Assembly: GCF_004519305.1 (NCBI RefSeq)
Contig: NZ_SOZA01000001.1
Span: 1 to 64,000 of the forward strand
Source: Pseudomonas sp. RIT623
GTDB lineage: Bacteria; Pseudomonadota; Gammaproteobacteria; Pseudomonadales; Pseudomonadaceae
Length of the DNA: 64,000 nt
Direction: 5' to 3'
The notes under the pieces are model-generated. The model did no database searches. It was not told where the DNA came from and saw nothing but the letters and a program-made list of their open reading frames with translations. This document shows positions 19,408 to 29,661 of the stretch, piece by piece. The first letter of the stretch is position 1, and every line of letters begins with the position of its first letter. A program made the position numbers and the translations under genes.

Positions 19408-19429
19408 GCCCGCCGCTGCGCTGGCGGGC
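19408..19429 (-). other. Intercistronic hairpin spuE|spuF
   Basis: GCCCGCC (19408-19414) and GGCGGGC (19423-19429) form a perfect 7-bp GC stem with an 8-base loop, nine bases after the spuE stop. No T run follows in the direction of transcription, so it is unlikely to be a full terminator. Confidence 0.65.
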
Positions 19430-19437
19430 CTGGATTG

Positions 19438-20604
<1,167 letters not shown>

Positions 20605-20649
20605 TTACCTTCACGGCGTGGATGCCGCAAACTTATTTGCCTTTACTGG

Positions 20650-20679
20650 CCTCTGGGCCGGAAAAGCCCGGCCCAGAGG
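20650..20679 (-). other. Intercistronic hairpin spuD|spuE
   Basis: CCTCTGGGCCGG (20650-20661) and CCGGCCCAGAGG (20668-20679) form a perfect 12-bp stem with a 6-base loop, 14 bases after the spuD stop. It is followed in transcription direction by CCAGTAAAGG, with no T run. It could protect the upstream spuD message from 3' decay or act as partial attenuator. Confidence 0.75.
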
Positions 20680-20693
20680 TTGCCGCATCGGGC

Positions 20694-21791
20694 TTACTTG
20701 CCCGACTTGATCTTGGTCCAGCTGCGGGTGATCACACGCTGGGCGGCAGCCTCGGGGGCGGCGATCGCGTACAGCTGTTTCTTCACCTCGGCCGGCGGGT
20801 AGATGCTCGGGTCGCTGGTGATGTCCTTGTCGACGAAGGCGGTGGCGGCCTTGTTGCCGTTCGGGAAGCGCACGGCGTTGGTGATTTCGGCCATGACTTC
20901 AGGCTGCATCAGGAAGTCCATGAACTTGTAGGCAGCGTCCTTGTGCTCGGCATCCTTGGGGATGGCGACCATGTCGTAGAAGGTACCGGCGCCTTCTTTC
21001 GGAATGATGTAGTCCAGCTTGACCTTGTCGCCGGCTTCGTGGGCGCGGGCCTTGGACTGCTCCAGGTCACCTGAGTAACCGACGGCCAGGCAGATGTTGC
21101 CGTTGGCCAGGTCACCGATGTACTTGGAGGAATGGAAGTAGGTGATCGAAGGACGGATGCTCAGGAACAGGTCCTCGGCGGCCTTCAGGTCTTCTTTCTT
21201 GGTGCTGTTGCTCGGCTTGCCCAGGTAGTGCAGGGCGGCTGGGAGCATTTCGGTCGGCGCATCGAGGAAGCTCACGCCACAGCTCTTGAGCTTGGCGATG
21301 TTCTCGGGCTTGAACACCACGTCCCACGAGTCGATCTTGTCCACGCCCAGCACGGCCTTGACCTTCTCGGGGTTGTAGCCGATGCCGATGGAGCCCCACA
21401 TGTACGGGAACGCGTGCTTGTTGCCTGGGTCGCTGGCGTCGCCGACGGCCTTGAGCAGGTCTTCGTCGAGGTTCTTCCAGTTGGGCAGCTTGGAGCGGTC
21501 CAGCTCCTCGTAGACGCCAGCCTTGATCTGCTTGGCCAGGAAGTTGTTGGACGGCACCACGATGTCGTAGCCCGACTTGCCGGCCAGCAACTTGGCTTCC
21601 AAGGTTTCGTTGCTGTCGAACACGTCGTACTTGACCTTGATGCCGGACTGCTTCTCGAACTTGGCGATGGTGTCCGGCGCGATGTAGTCCGACCAGTTGT
21701 AGACGTTCAACACCTTGTCTTCAGCCTGAACAGCGGTGGCCATGGCGCCCATCAGGGCGGCGGCCAGCAGCGTCTTGCCCATTTTCTTCAT
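20694..21791 (-). CDS. spuD: Periplasmic putrescine-binding protein SpuD-like
   Basis: A 365-residue exported binding protein. It has a signal peptide ([20 protein letters not shown] then VQA), then [39 protein letters not shown] and the ligand-pocket region [17 protein letters not shown]. By gene order it corresponds to SpuD, the putrescine binder of P. aeruginosa. It is flanked by hairpins on both sides and precedes a second, paralogous binding protein. Confidence 0.9.
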   Translation of the reverse strand: MKKMGKTLLAAALMGAMATAVQAEDKVLNVYNWSDYIAPDTIAKFEKQSGIKVKYDVFDSNETLEAKLLAGKSGYDIVVPSNNFLAKQIKAGVYEELDRSKLPNWKNLDEDLLKAVGDASDPGNKHAFPYMWGSIGIGYNPEKVKAVLGVDKIDSWDVVFKPENIAKLKSCGVSFLDAPTEMLPAALHYLGKPSNSTKKEDLKAAEDLFLSIRPSITYFHSSKYIGDLANGNICLAVGYSGDLEQSKARAHEAGDKVKLDYIIPKEGAGTFYDMVAIPKDAEHKDAAYKFMDFLMQPEVMAEITNAVRFPNGNKAATAFVDKDITSDPSIYPPAEVKKQLYAIAAPEAAAQRVITRSWTKIKSGK

Positions 21792-21887
21792 GCGTTATGC
21801 TCCAGAATTTATTATCAAGCCATCTGTTCAGCAGCCAGGCCCCACGGGTCACGCGCTGGGCGACTGAAACAGCCGTTAGTCTGGCAA

Positions 21888-21926
21888 GTTACAAGGCGCT
21901 GTTTCAACAAAAGCAGCGCCTGTAAC
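21888..21926 (-). other. Intercistronic hairpin spuC|spuD
   Basis: GTTACAAGGCGCTG (21888-21901) and CAGCGCCTGTAAC (21914-21926) form a 13-bp stem with a single bulged A and a 12-base loop, in the 169-base gap between spuC and spuD. No T run follows on the minus strand. Confidence 0.7.
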
Positions 21927-21960
21927 GGACTTAATGTCACCTCGCCAGCCTAGCAGACCG

Positions 21961-23322
21961 TCATTTGATCGCTTCGTACGTCAAATCCAGGCACTTGCGC
22001 GCCTTTTCCACCAGTTCGTCCACCTCTTGGCGGCTGATCACCAGCGGTGGCGCGATGATCATGGTGTCGCCCACCGCGCGCATGATCAGGCCGTTGTCGA
22101 AGCAGAAGTTGCGGCAGATCATGCCCACGCCCTTGCCCTCGTAACGGCTGCGAGTGGCCTTGTCCTTGACCAGCTCGATCGCGCCGAGCAGGCCCAGGCC
22201 GCGCACTTCGCCCACCAGTGGGTGGTCCTGCAGCTCCCGCAGGCGTTTTTGCAAGTAAGGTGCCACCTCGCTGCGGGCCTTCTCGACGATCTGCTCGTCA
22301 CGCAGGATGCGCAGGTTCTCCAGGCCCACCGCCGCCGCCACCGGGTGGCCGGAATAGGTGAAGCCGTGGTTGAAGTCGCCGCCTTCGCTGAGCACCTGGG
22401 CCACTTTGTCACGCACGATCACACCGCCCATGGGGATGTAACCGGAGGTCAGGCCCTTGGCGATGGTCATCAGGTCGGGGGCCAGGTCGTAGTAGTCGGA
22501 GCCGAACCACTCGCCGGTACGGCCGAAGCCGCAGATCACTTCGTCGGCGACGAACAGGATGTCGTACTTGGCGAGGATCTCCTTGACCTTCGGCCAGTAG
22601 GTCTCAGGCGGGATGATCACGCCACCGGCGCCCTGGATCGGCTCGGCGATGAAGGCGGCGACATTGTCCTCGCCGACTTCGAGAATTTTCTTTTCCAACT
22701 GCTCTGCCGCCCACACGCCGAAGGCGTCCGGGGTCATCTCGCCGCCTTCGCCGAACCAGTACGGCTGCGGGATGTGCACGATGCCCGGGATCGGCAGGCC
22801 GCCCTGCTCGTGCATGCCGCTCATGCCACCCAGGCTGGCGCCAGCCACGGTGGAGCCGTGGTAGCCGTTGACGCGGCCGATGATGGTCTGCTTGCTCGGC
22901 TTGCCCTTGAGCGCCCAGTAGTGGCGGACCATGCGCAGCACGGTGTCGTTGCCCTCGGAACCGGAACCGGTGAAGAACACATGGGTCATGCCCTTGGGCG
23001 CCACCTCGGTGATCGCCTTGGCCAGCTCCAGTGCCGGCGGGTGGGCGGTCTGGAAGAACAGGTTGTAGTACGGCAGCTCGCGCATCTGTTTTTCCGCCGC
23101 CTGCACCAGTTCTTCCCGGCCATAGCCGACCGCCACGCACCACAGGCCGGCCATGCCGTCGAGGATCTTGTGCCCCTCGCTGTCCCACAAATGCACACCC
23201 TGGGCCTTGGTGATGATGCGCGGCCCCTTCTCCTTCAGTTGCTTGTAGTCACTGAACGGAGCCAGGTGGTGCTCGCCGCTGAGGGCTTGCCATTCACGGG
23301 TTTGCGGGTTGTTGACGCTCAT
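21961..23322 (-). CDS. spuC: Putrescine-pyruvate aminotransferase SpuC
   Basis: A 453-residue class-III PLP aminotransferase. In P. aeruginosa SpuC moves the amino group of putrescine (also other diamines) to pyruvate. Visible motifs are FFTGSGSEGNDTVLRMVRHY, the PLP-aspartate region FVADEVICGFGRTGEWFGS and the Schiff-base lysine in LMTIAKGLTSGYIPMGG near residue 285. The start at 23322 (MSVNNPQTREW) is the usual N-terminus. It lies between spuB and spuD in the polyamine operon. An alternative label would be an aspartate- or beta-alanine-pyruvate aminotransferase relative, but the neighbours favour SpuC. Confidence 0.92.
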   Translation of the reverse strand: MSVNNPQTREWQALSGEHHLAPFSDYKQLKEKGPRIITKAQGVHLWDSEGHKILDGMAGLWCVAVGYGREELVQAAEKQMRELPYYNLFFQTAHPPALELAKAITEVAPKGMTHVFFTGSGSEGNDTVLRMVRHYWALKGKPSKQTIIGRVNGYHGSTVAGASLGGMSGMHEQGGLPIPGIVHIPQPYWFGEGGEMTPDAFGVWAAEQLEKKILEVGEDNVAAFIAEPIQGAGGVIIPPETYWPKVKEILAKYDILFVADEVICGFGRTGEWFGSDYYDLAPDLMTIAKGLTSGYIPMGGVIVRDKVAQVLSEGGDFNHGFTYSGHPVAAAVGLENLRILRDEQIVEKARSEVAPYLQKRLRELQDHPLVGEVRGLGLLGAIELVKDKATRSRYEGKGVGMICRNFCFDNGLIMRAVGDTMIIAPPLVISRQEVDELVEKARKCLDLTYEAIK

Positions 23323-23342
23323 GTGCCTCTCCATTTTCCGGT

Positions 23343-23360
23343 GGCCGCCAACAGGCGGCC
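23343..23360 (-). other. Intercistronic hairpin spuB|spuC
   Basis: GGCCGCC (23343-23349) and GGCGGCC (23354-23360) form a perfect 7-bp GC stem with loop AACA, ten bases after the spuB stop. ACCGGAAAATGGAG follows toward spuC, so there is no terminator T run. Confidence 0.65.
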
Positions 23361-23370
23361 TCAGGGTTGA

Positions 23371-24729
23371 TCACACAGCAAACAGCAGGAACTCTCGCTC
23401 CCAGGAGCTGATCACGCGTTTGAAGTTCTCGTGCTCGGCGCGCTTGGTGGCGACGTAGCCGGCGATGAATTTCTTGCCCAGGTACTGCTCCAGCGCCCGA
23501 CTGTTCTCCATGCGCTCCAGGGCGTCCTCGATGGTCAGCGGCAGGCGCAGGTTGCGTCGCTCGTAACCACGGCCCTGTACCGGCGCGCTGGCCTCGATGC
23601 CCTCGACCATGCCGATGTAGCCGCACAGCAGGCTCGCGGCGATGGCCAGGTAGGGGTTGGCGTCGGCGCCCGGCAGGCGGTTCTCGACACGGCGGTTCTG
23701 CGGGCCGGCATCTGGCACGCGCAGGCCCACGGTACGGTTCTCCTCGCCCCACTCGACGTTCACCGGCGCCGAGGTGTCGGGCAGGAAACGGCGGAACGAG
23801 TTGACGTTGGGGGCGAACAGCGGCAACGCCTCGGGGATGAACTTCTGCAGGCCGCCGATGTGATGCAGGAACAGCTCGCTCATGCTGCCATCGGCATTGG
23901 AGAAGATGTTCTTGCCGGTGGCCACGTCGACCACGCTCTGGTGCAGGTGCATGGCGCTGCCCGGCTCACCGGTCATCGGCTTGGCCATGAAGGTGGCGGC
24001 CACGTTGTGCTTGAGCGCGGCCTCGCGCATGGTGCGCTTGAACACCAGGATCTGGTCGGCCAGGTGCAGCGCGTCGCCGTGACGGAAGTTGATTTCCATC
24101 TGCGCCGTGCCGTCCTCGTGGATCAGCGTGTCGAGGTCCAGCTGCTGCAGTTCGCACCAGTCGTAGACGTCTTCGAACAGCGGGTCGAACTCGTTGGCGG
24201 CTTCGATGGAGAACGACTGGCGCCCGGTTTCCGGGCGACCGGAACGGCCCACCGGCGGTTGCAGCGGGAAGTCCGGATCTTCGCTACGCTTGGTCAGGTA
24301 GAACTCCATCTCTGGCGCGACGATCGGCTGCCAGCCCTTGTCGGCGTAGAGCTTGAGGACCTTCTTGAGGACGTTGCGCGGCGACAGCTCGACCGGGTTG
24401 CCCTTTTTGTCATAGGTGTCGTGGATCACCTGGGCGGTCGGCTCGATGGCCCAGGGCACCAGGTACACCGCGTTCTCGTCGGGCCGGCAGATCATGTCGA
24501 TGTCGGCCGGGTCGAGCAATTCGTAATAGATGTCGTCGTCGACGTAGTCGCCGGTCACGGTCTGCAGCAGCACGCTCTCGGGCAGGCGCATGCCCTTTTC
24601 GGCGATGAACTTGTTGGTGGGCGAGATCTTGCCGCGGGTAATGCCGGTCAGGTCGCTGATCAGGCATTCCACTTCAGTGATCTTGTGCTCTTTCAACCAA
24701 TCGGTGAGCTGGTCGAGGTTGGTACTCAT
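23371..24729 (-). CDS. spuB: Glutamate-polyamine ligase SpuB (glutamine synthetase family)
   Basis: A 452-residue member of the glutamine synthetase superfamily that in pseudomonads joins glutamate to polyamines (gamma-glutamylation) at the expense of ATP. It contains the catalytic stretches APEMEFYLTKR, GTAQMEINFRHGD, GEPGSAMHLHQSV and the C-terminal ENRLPGADANPYLAIAAS. The usual regulatory adenylylation region of GlnA is absent, as expected. The start at 24729 (MSTNLDQLTDWLKEHK) is favoured over a 23-residue upstream extension. It is the first gene of the spu operon and divergent from spuI. Confidence 0.9.
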   Translation of the reverse strand: MSTNLDQLTDWLKEHKITEVECLISDLTGITRGKISPTNKFIAEKGMRLPESVLLQTVTGDYVDDDIYYELLDPADIDMICRPDENAVYLVPWAIEPTAQVIHDTYDKKGNPVELSPRNVLKKVLKLYADKGWQPIVAPEMEFYLTKRSEDPDFPLQPPVGRSGRPETGRQSFSIEAANEFDPLFEDVYDWCELQQLDLDTLIHEDGTAQMEINFRHGDALHLADQILVFKRTMREAALKHNVAATFMAKPMTGEPGSAMHLHQSVVDVATGKNIFSNADGSMSELFLHHIGGLQKFIPEALPLFAPNVNSFRRFLPDTSAPVNVEWGEENRTVGLRVPDAGPQNRRVENRLPGADANPYLAIAASLLCGYIGMVEGIEASAPVQGRGYERRNLRLPLTIEDALERMENSRALEQYLGKKFIAGYVATKRAEHENFKRVISSWEREFLLFAV

Positions 24730-25396
24730 AAATACCTCAGGAGGTAATGTGGCCCGGTTGCGCAGAACCGGCCGCCACTGACGCCGGGCGTCGGGCAAAG
24801 TCGGCGCGTGCGACGCCGAGGGGCCTGGACAGGCCCGCGCCTTGATTCTGGATGCTGTGGCTGGCTAAAGCAAAACCCCCCGCGCAGAGCGGCGGCGAAT
24901 ACGCGCGCTGGGCGTGGCCGCAGGTACGGGGCGAAGGGTGAACGGAAAGGAAGTGCTGCGCTAAAGCGTTACGAGGCATGGCCTTTTTATGCGAACCGTC
25001 AATTATTGCGGCCAGCGCGACGCCCCTTCGATGCAGGCGCGCAATGACCGGACGGCAACCGGGAGATGTACCTGAACGCACCGTGCATGCGGCGCTGGCA
25101 GGTCTCGGCAGGCGGACCATGTGACCCTCGTATTATTGTGTTCTGGGTTGTTGCCGAGCTTAGCCTCGTTCATTTTTTTACACAACTCTTCCGTAAAAAA
25201 TAAAACACGGCCTGCTCGAGATAACCCTTCAGCACGAAAATAGCGGATAATGGCACGCCCCGATATGCGGCAAAACTGCCGTAGATGTGCCATTTAAGGG
25301 CATCATGGGGCTGGCTTGACTTCACCTGGTCTTTCCGATTGACTGGGGTTGCAAGCCCCCCTTGATTGATATTTTTAACAACAAAGGTGTTGCATC
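24730..25396. promoter_or_regulatory. Long divergent control region spuB / spuI
   Basis: These 667 bases carry no convincing gene; open frames inside show no domain-like composition. The half near spuI is AT-rich, unlike most of the window. It holds an inverted repeat TTTTTTAC (25174-25181) / GTAAAAAA (25193-25200) and small hairpins such as GGCAAAACTGCC (about 25269) and TGCCATTTAAGGGCA (about 25288). The spuI start has AAAGGTG as ribosome site. I could not fit a good sigma-54 or sigma-70 promoter with confidence. Confidence 0.5.
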
Positions 25397-26773
25397 ATGT
25401 CGGTACCCCCGCGTGCCGTTCAGCTTAACGAAGCGAACGCGTTCCTTAAGGAACATCCTGAGGTTCTCTACGTTGACCTTCTGATTGCAGATATGAATGG
25501 TGTGGTGCGCGGCAAGCGCATCGAGCGCACCAGCCTCCACAAGGTTTACGAGAAAGGCATCAACCTGCCGGCCTCCCTCTTCGCCCTGGATATCAACGGT
25601 TCCACCGTCGAAAGCACCGGCCTTGGCCTGGACATCGGCGATGCCGACCGTATCTGCTATCCGATTCCAGACACACTGTGCAACGAGCCGTGGCAGAAAC
25701 GCCCGACCGCCCAGTTGCTGATGACCATGCACGAGATCGAAGGCGAGCCGTTCTTCGCCGACCCGCGTGAAGTGCTGCGCCAGGTGGTGAGCAAGTTCGA
25801 CGACCTCGGCCTGACCATCTGCGCGGCATTCGAGCTGGAGTTCTACCTGATCGACCAGGAGAACGTGAACGGCCGTCCGCAGCCGCCACGCTCGCCGATC
25901 TCGGGCAAGCGCCCGCAGTCGACACAGGTGTACCTGATCGACGACCTCGATGAATACGCAGATTGCCTGCAGGACATCCTCGAGGGCGCCAAGGAACAAG
26001 GCATTCCTGCCGACGCCATCGTCAAGGAAAGCGCCCCGGCGCAGTTCGAAGTCAACCTGCACCATGTCGCCGACCCGCTCAAGGCCTGTGACTATGCGGT
26101 GCTGCTCAAGCGCCTGATCAAGAACATCGCCTACGACCATGAAATGGACACCACGTTCATGGCCAAGCCCTACCCGGGCCAGGCAGGCAACGGCCTGCAC
26201 GTTCACATCTCCGTGCTGGACAAAGATGGCAACAACATCTTCACCAGCGAGGATCCCGAGCAGAACGCCGCGCTACGTCACGCTGTCGGCGGTGTGCTCG
26301 AGACCCTGCCCGCCTCGATGGCGTTCCTCTGCCCCAACGTCAACTCGTACCGCCGTTTCGGCGCCCAGTTCTATGTGCCGAACGCGCCGAGCTGGGGCCT
26401 GGACAACCGTACCGTGGCCCTGCGCGTACCGACCGGCTCGCCGGACGCGGTGCGTATCGAGCACCGCGTGGCCGGCGCCGACGCCAACCCGTACCTGATG
26501 ATGGCGGCCGTGCTGGCCGGCGTGCACCACGGCCTGGTCAACAAGGTCGAGCCGGGCGAGCCGATCGAAGGCAACTCGTACGAGCAGTTGGAGCAGAGCC
26601 TGCCGAACAACCTGCGCGATGCCCTGCGCGAGCTGGACGACAGCGAGATCCTCAACAAGTACATCGATCCGAAGTACATCGACATCTTCGTCGCGTGCAA
26701 GGAGAGCGAGCTGGAGGAGTTCGAACATTCGATCTCCGACCTCGAGTACAACTGGTACCTGCACACCGTGTAA
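25397..26773 (+). CDS. spuI: Glutamate-polyamine ligase SpuI (glutamine synthetase family)
   Basis: A 458-residue second glutamine synthetase-like enzyme, divergent from spuB. It has CAAFELEFYLIDQEN, APAQFEVNLHHVADPL, KPYPGQAGNGLHVHISVLD, and EHRVAGADANPYLMMAAVLAG near the C-terminus. The position matches spuI of P. aeruginosa, which gamma-glutamylates polyamines for catabolism. It is a paralogue of SpuB, not a tandem copy. It is monocistronic, with a strong terminator directly after. The spuA gene that lies between these two genes in P. aeruginosa is not present here. Confidence 0.9.
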   Translation: MSVPPRAVQLNEANAFLKEHPEVLYVDLLIADMNGVVRGKRIERTSLHKVYEKGINLPASLFALDINGSTVESTGLGLDIGDADRICYPIPDTLCNEPWQKRPTAQLLMTMHEIEGEPFFADPREVLRQVVSKFDDLGLTICAAFELEFYLIDQENVNGRPQPPRSPISGKRPQSTQVYLIDDLDEYADCLQDILEGAKEQGIPADAIVKESAPAQFEVNLHHVADPLKACDYAVLLKRLIKNIAYDHEMDTTFMAKPYPGQAGNGLHVHISVLDKDGNNIFTSEDPEQNAALRHAVGGVLETLPASMAFLCPNVNSYRRFGAQFYVPNAPSWGLDNRTVALRVPTGSPDAVRIEHRVAGADANPYLMMAAVLAGVHHGLVNKVEPGEPIEGNSYEQLEQSLPNNLRDALRELDDSEILNKYIDPKYIDIFVACKESELEEFEHSISDLEYNWYLHTV

Positions 26774-26776
26774 ACG

Positions 26777-26808
26777 AAAACGCCGCCCACAAGGGCGGCG
26801 TTTTTCAT
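26777..26808 (+). terminator. Intrinsic terminator after spuI
   Basis: The stem AACGCCGCCC / GGGCGGCGTT with loop ACAA is followed by TTTTTC. An A run on the left side (ACGAAAA) may let it work in both directions. Confidence 0.9.
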
Positions 26809-26832
26809 TGGGCCTAGGCGCACACGATTCCC

Positions 26833-26948
26833 CTGTAGGAGCGGCCTTGTGCCGCGAAAGGGCCGCGCAGCGGCCCCGGCGATCTTGGGCGTACTCGAGA
26901 TCCTGGGGGCGCTGCGCCCCCCTTTCGCGGCACAAGGCCGCTCCTACA
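26833..26948. repeat. Inverted REP pair between spuI and argA
   Basis: GTAGGAGCGGCCTTGTGCCG at about 26835 mirrors CGGCACAAGGCCGCTCCTAC at about 26926-26945, with inner stems GGGCCGCGCAGCGGCCC and GGGGGCGCTGCGCCCCC. It lies between convergent genes. Confidence 0.85.
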
Positions 26949-26966
26949 AAGGGACCGTGCCAGCCA

Positions 26967-28265
26967 TTACAACGACTTCTCGAAAATCTTCGAATTACGC
27001 TGATAGTTATACAGCGAAGCCCGCGCCGCTGGCAGTTGCTCCACGCCACAAGGGGCGAACCCGCGCTCGCGGAACCAGTGCGCGGTACGGGTCGTCAGCA
27101 CGAACAGGGTCTTGAGCCCCAACTGCCGCGCCCGCGTCTCGATACGCTCGAGCAACTCGTCACCTCGTCCACCATGCCGGTACTCCGGGTTCACCGCCAG
27201 GCACGCCAGCTCGCCAGCTTCGGAATCGGCAATCGGATACAGCGCCGCGCAGGCGATGATCATGCCCTCGCGCTCGACCACGCTGAACTGCTCGATCTCA
27301 CGCTCCAGCACCTCGCGGGAACGCCGCACCAGAATGCCCTGCTCTTCCAGCGGGCTGATAAGGTCGAGCAAACCACCGACATCCTCGATGGTCGCCTCGC
27401 GCACCACCTCGAACTGCTCCTGGGACACCAGCGTGCCGCCACCGCCACGGGTGAACAGCTCGGTGAGCAAGGCGCCGTCCTCGGCGTAGCTGACGATGTG
27501 GCTGCGCGCCACACCGCCCTTGCAGGCCTCGGCGGCGGCATCGAGCAATTCGGCCTGGTAGTCGCTGCCCAGGCGCAACAGGTGCGGGCCGATGTGCTGC
27601 GGACGCAGTTCGCGCACCAGTTGCCCACGTTCATCCAACAAGCCCGGCTCGGCACCGAACAGCAGCAGCTTGTCGGCGCCCAGTTCGATGGCGGCGCGGG
27701 TGGCGACGTCCTCGCAGGCCAGGTTGAAAATCTCGCCGGTCGGCGAATAGCCCAGCGGCGACAGCAGCACGATGGAGCGCTCGTCGAGCAGGCGGCTGAT
27801 GCCCTTGCGGTCGACCCGGCGCACTTCGCCAGTGTGATGGTAGTCGACCCCTTCGAGCACGCCGATCGGCCGCGCGGTCACCAGGTTGCCGGAGGCGACC
27901 CGCAGGCGCGAACCCTGCATCGGCGAAGCCGCCATGTCCATCGACAGGCGCGCCTCGATGGCCAGGCGCAGCGCGCCGACCGCATCGATCACGCAATCGA
28001 GGGTCGCCGCATCGGTGATGCGCATGCCACGGTGGTAATGCGGGGTCAGGCCACGAGCGGCCAGGCGGCTTTCGATCTGTGGCCGCGAGCCGTGGACCAG
28101 CACCAGGCGCACGCCAAGGCTATGCAGCAGCACCAGGTCGTGGACGATATTGCCGAAATTGGGGTGTTCAACGCCGTCGCCGGGCAGCATGACCACGAAG
28201 GTGCAGTCGCGGTGGGCGTTGATATAGGGCGAAGCATGGCGCAGCCAGTTGACGTAATCGGGCAT
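26967..28265 (-). CDS. argA: N-acetylglutamate synthase ArgA
   Basis: A 432-residue enzyme that acetylates glutamate with acetyl-CoA, the first step of arginine synthesis. The N-terminal amino-acid-kinase-like domain (about 15-280) shows HDLVLLHSLGVRLVLVHGSR, which is regulatory in this family. The C-terminal GNAT domain (about 290-432) shows ELACLAVNPEYRHGGRGDEL for acetyl-CoA binding. The start at 28265 (MPDYVNWLRHASPYI) is the family start. argE follows in the opposite sense of operon order: argE lies upstream by 125 bases, same strand, so they may be co-transcribed. Confidence 0.95.
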   Translation of the reverse strand: MPDYVNWLRHASPYINAHRDCTFVVMLPGDGVEHPNFGNIVHDLVLLHSLGVRLVLVHGSRPQIESRLAARGLTPHYHRGMRITDAATLDCVIDAVGALRLAIEARLSMDMAASPMQGSRLRVASGNLVTARPIGVLEGVDYHHTGEVRRVDRKGISRLLDERSIVLLSPLGYSPTGEIFNLACEDVATRAAIELGADKLLLFGAEPGLLDERGQLVRELRPQHIGPHLLRLGSDYQAELLDAAAEACKGGVARSHIVSYAEDGALLTELFTRGGGGTLVSQEQFEVVREATIEDVGGLLDLISPLEEQGILVRRSREVLEREIEQFSVVEREGMIIACAALYPIADSEAGELACLAVNPEYRHGGRGDELLERIETRARQLGLKTLFVLTTRTAHWFRERGFAPCGVEQLPAARASLYNYQRNSKIFEKSL

Positions 28266-28390
28266 GACAGGGCCTGTGGATAAGTGAACGGAGAACGAAA
28301 AGGCGCACAACGTTCGAAAGTCATCGTCGGAACAGGCTTGCGGTCACGCGCGGTCTCCTCTAGACAGGAACGAATCAGGTCAATGGACGT

Positions 28391-29533
28391 TTAGCTCAGG
28401 CAATAGTGCCGGATCATCTCACGCAATAGACGCACGGTAGGCTCGATACGTGACATTTCCAGGTATTCGCCGGGCTGGTGGGCGCAAGCGATGTCGCCCG
28501 GGCCGAGCACGATGGTCTGGCAACCAAGCTGCTGAAGATAAGGCGCTTCGGTGCCGAAGGCCACAGCTTGCGCGCGGTGGCCGGTCAGGCGTTCGGCCAG
28601 TTGCACCAGTTCGCTGTCGGCGGCCTGCTCGAACGACGGCACCTCGGGGAACAGCGGCGCGTAGTCGATACGCACGTCATGACGCTCGGCCAGCGGTTGC
28701 AGCTTGGCCCGAATGGCGGCGCGCAACGGCTCTGCATCCATGCCTGGCAGCGGTCGCAGGTCGAACTCCAGGGCACACTGGCCACAGATGCGGTTGGGGT
28801 TGTCGCCACCGTGGATGCAGCCGAAGTTCAGGGTCGGGGTAGGCACGCTGAACTGGGGATTGCGGTACTTTTCCTGCCAACCGCGGCGCAGGTCCATCAG
28901 TTCGGCCATCACCGCATGCATGGCTTCCATGGCGCTGCGGCCCAGGCTGGGATCCGACGAATGGCCACTGCGCCCGAGGATGTCGATGCGCTCCATGAGA
29001 ATGCCCTTGTGCATGCGGATCGGCTTGAGCCCGGTGGGTTCGCCGATCACCGCTGCACGTCCGAGCGGCTGGCCGGCTTCGGCCAATGCCCGGGCGCCGG
29101 ACATGGAGCTTTCTTCGTCACAGGTCGCGAGGATCAGCAACGGTTGCTTGAAGTCGTGTTCGAGCAGCGGGATCACCGCGTCGATCACCAGGGCGAAGAA
29201 GCCTTTCATGTCGCAACTGCCCAGGCCCACCCAACGACCATCGGTTTCGGTCAGCTTGAGCGGGTCACTGCTCCACAGCTGTGGGTCGTAGGGCACGGTG
29301 TCGCTGTGCCCGGCCAGCACCAAGCCGCCAGGGCCACTGCCGCGACTGGCCAGCAGGTTGAACTTGCCGGGCGTGACCTGCTGGATCTCGCAGGCAAAGC
29401 CCAGGTCGCCGAGCCAGCCGGCCAACAGCTCGATGACCGGGCGATTGGACTGGTCCAGCGCAGCCTGGGTGCAACTGACCGAGGGCGTGGCGATCAGGGC
29501 GGCGAACTGGTCTTTCAGCGACGGCAACGGCAT
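28391..29533 (-). CDS. argE: Acetylornithine deacetylase ArgE
   Basis: A 380-residue M20 metallopeptidase-family enzyme that releases ornithine from N-acetylornithine. Metal-binding stretches are LVLAGHSDTVPYD and GSCDMKGFFAL, with catalytic Glu in ATCDEESSMSG; the dimerisation domain lies about residues 180-290 and GDIACAHQPGEYLEMSRI ends the active site. The start at 29533 (MPLPSLKDQFAAL) is preferred over an upstream 11-residue extension. It is divergent from the triphosphatase gene and precedes argA on the same strand. Confidence 0.93.
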   Translation of the reverse strand: MPLPSLKDQFAALIATPSVSCTQAALDQSNRPVIELLAGWLGDLGFACEIQQVTPGKFNLLASRGSGPGGLVLAGHSDTVPYDPQLWSSDPLKLTETDGRWVGLGSCDMKGFFALVIDAVIPLLEHDFKQPLLILATCDEESSMSGARALAEAGQPLGRAAVIGEPTGLKPIRMHKGILMERIDILGRSGHSSDPSLGRSAMEAMHAVMAELMDLRRGWQEKYRNPQFSVPTPTLNFGCIHGGDNPNRICGQCALEFDLRPLPGMDAEPLRAAIRAKLQPLAERHDVRIDYAPLFPEVPSFEQAADSELVQLAERLTGHRAQAVAFGTEAPYLQQLGCQTIVLGPGDIACAHQPGEYLEMSRIEPTVRLLREMIRHYCLS

Positions 29534-29661
29534 GCGCGAACTCCTCGAAAGCATGAGGGGCATCATAGCAATGCCGCCCCTTCACCTGGCAATCCGCAGA
29601 ATCCTCTTGGCACAAGTGCGGTAGACTGCCCGACAACGATGCCCCTCCTTCCGAGCCCGCG

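Noticed and set aside
25250..25396. Sigma-54 promoter for spuI (TGGCAC at about 25251)
   Set aside because: The required TTGC element is not at the right distance; TGGCACGCCCCGATATGC is a poor match.
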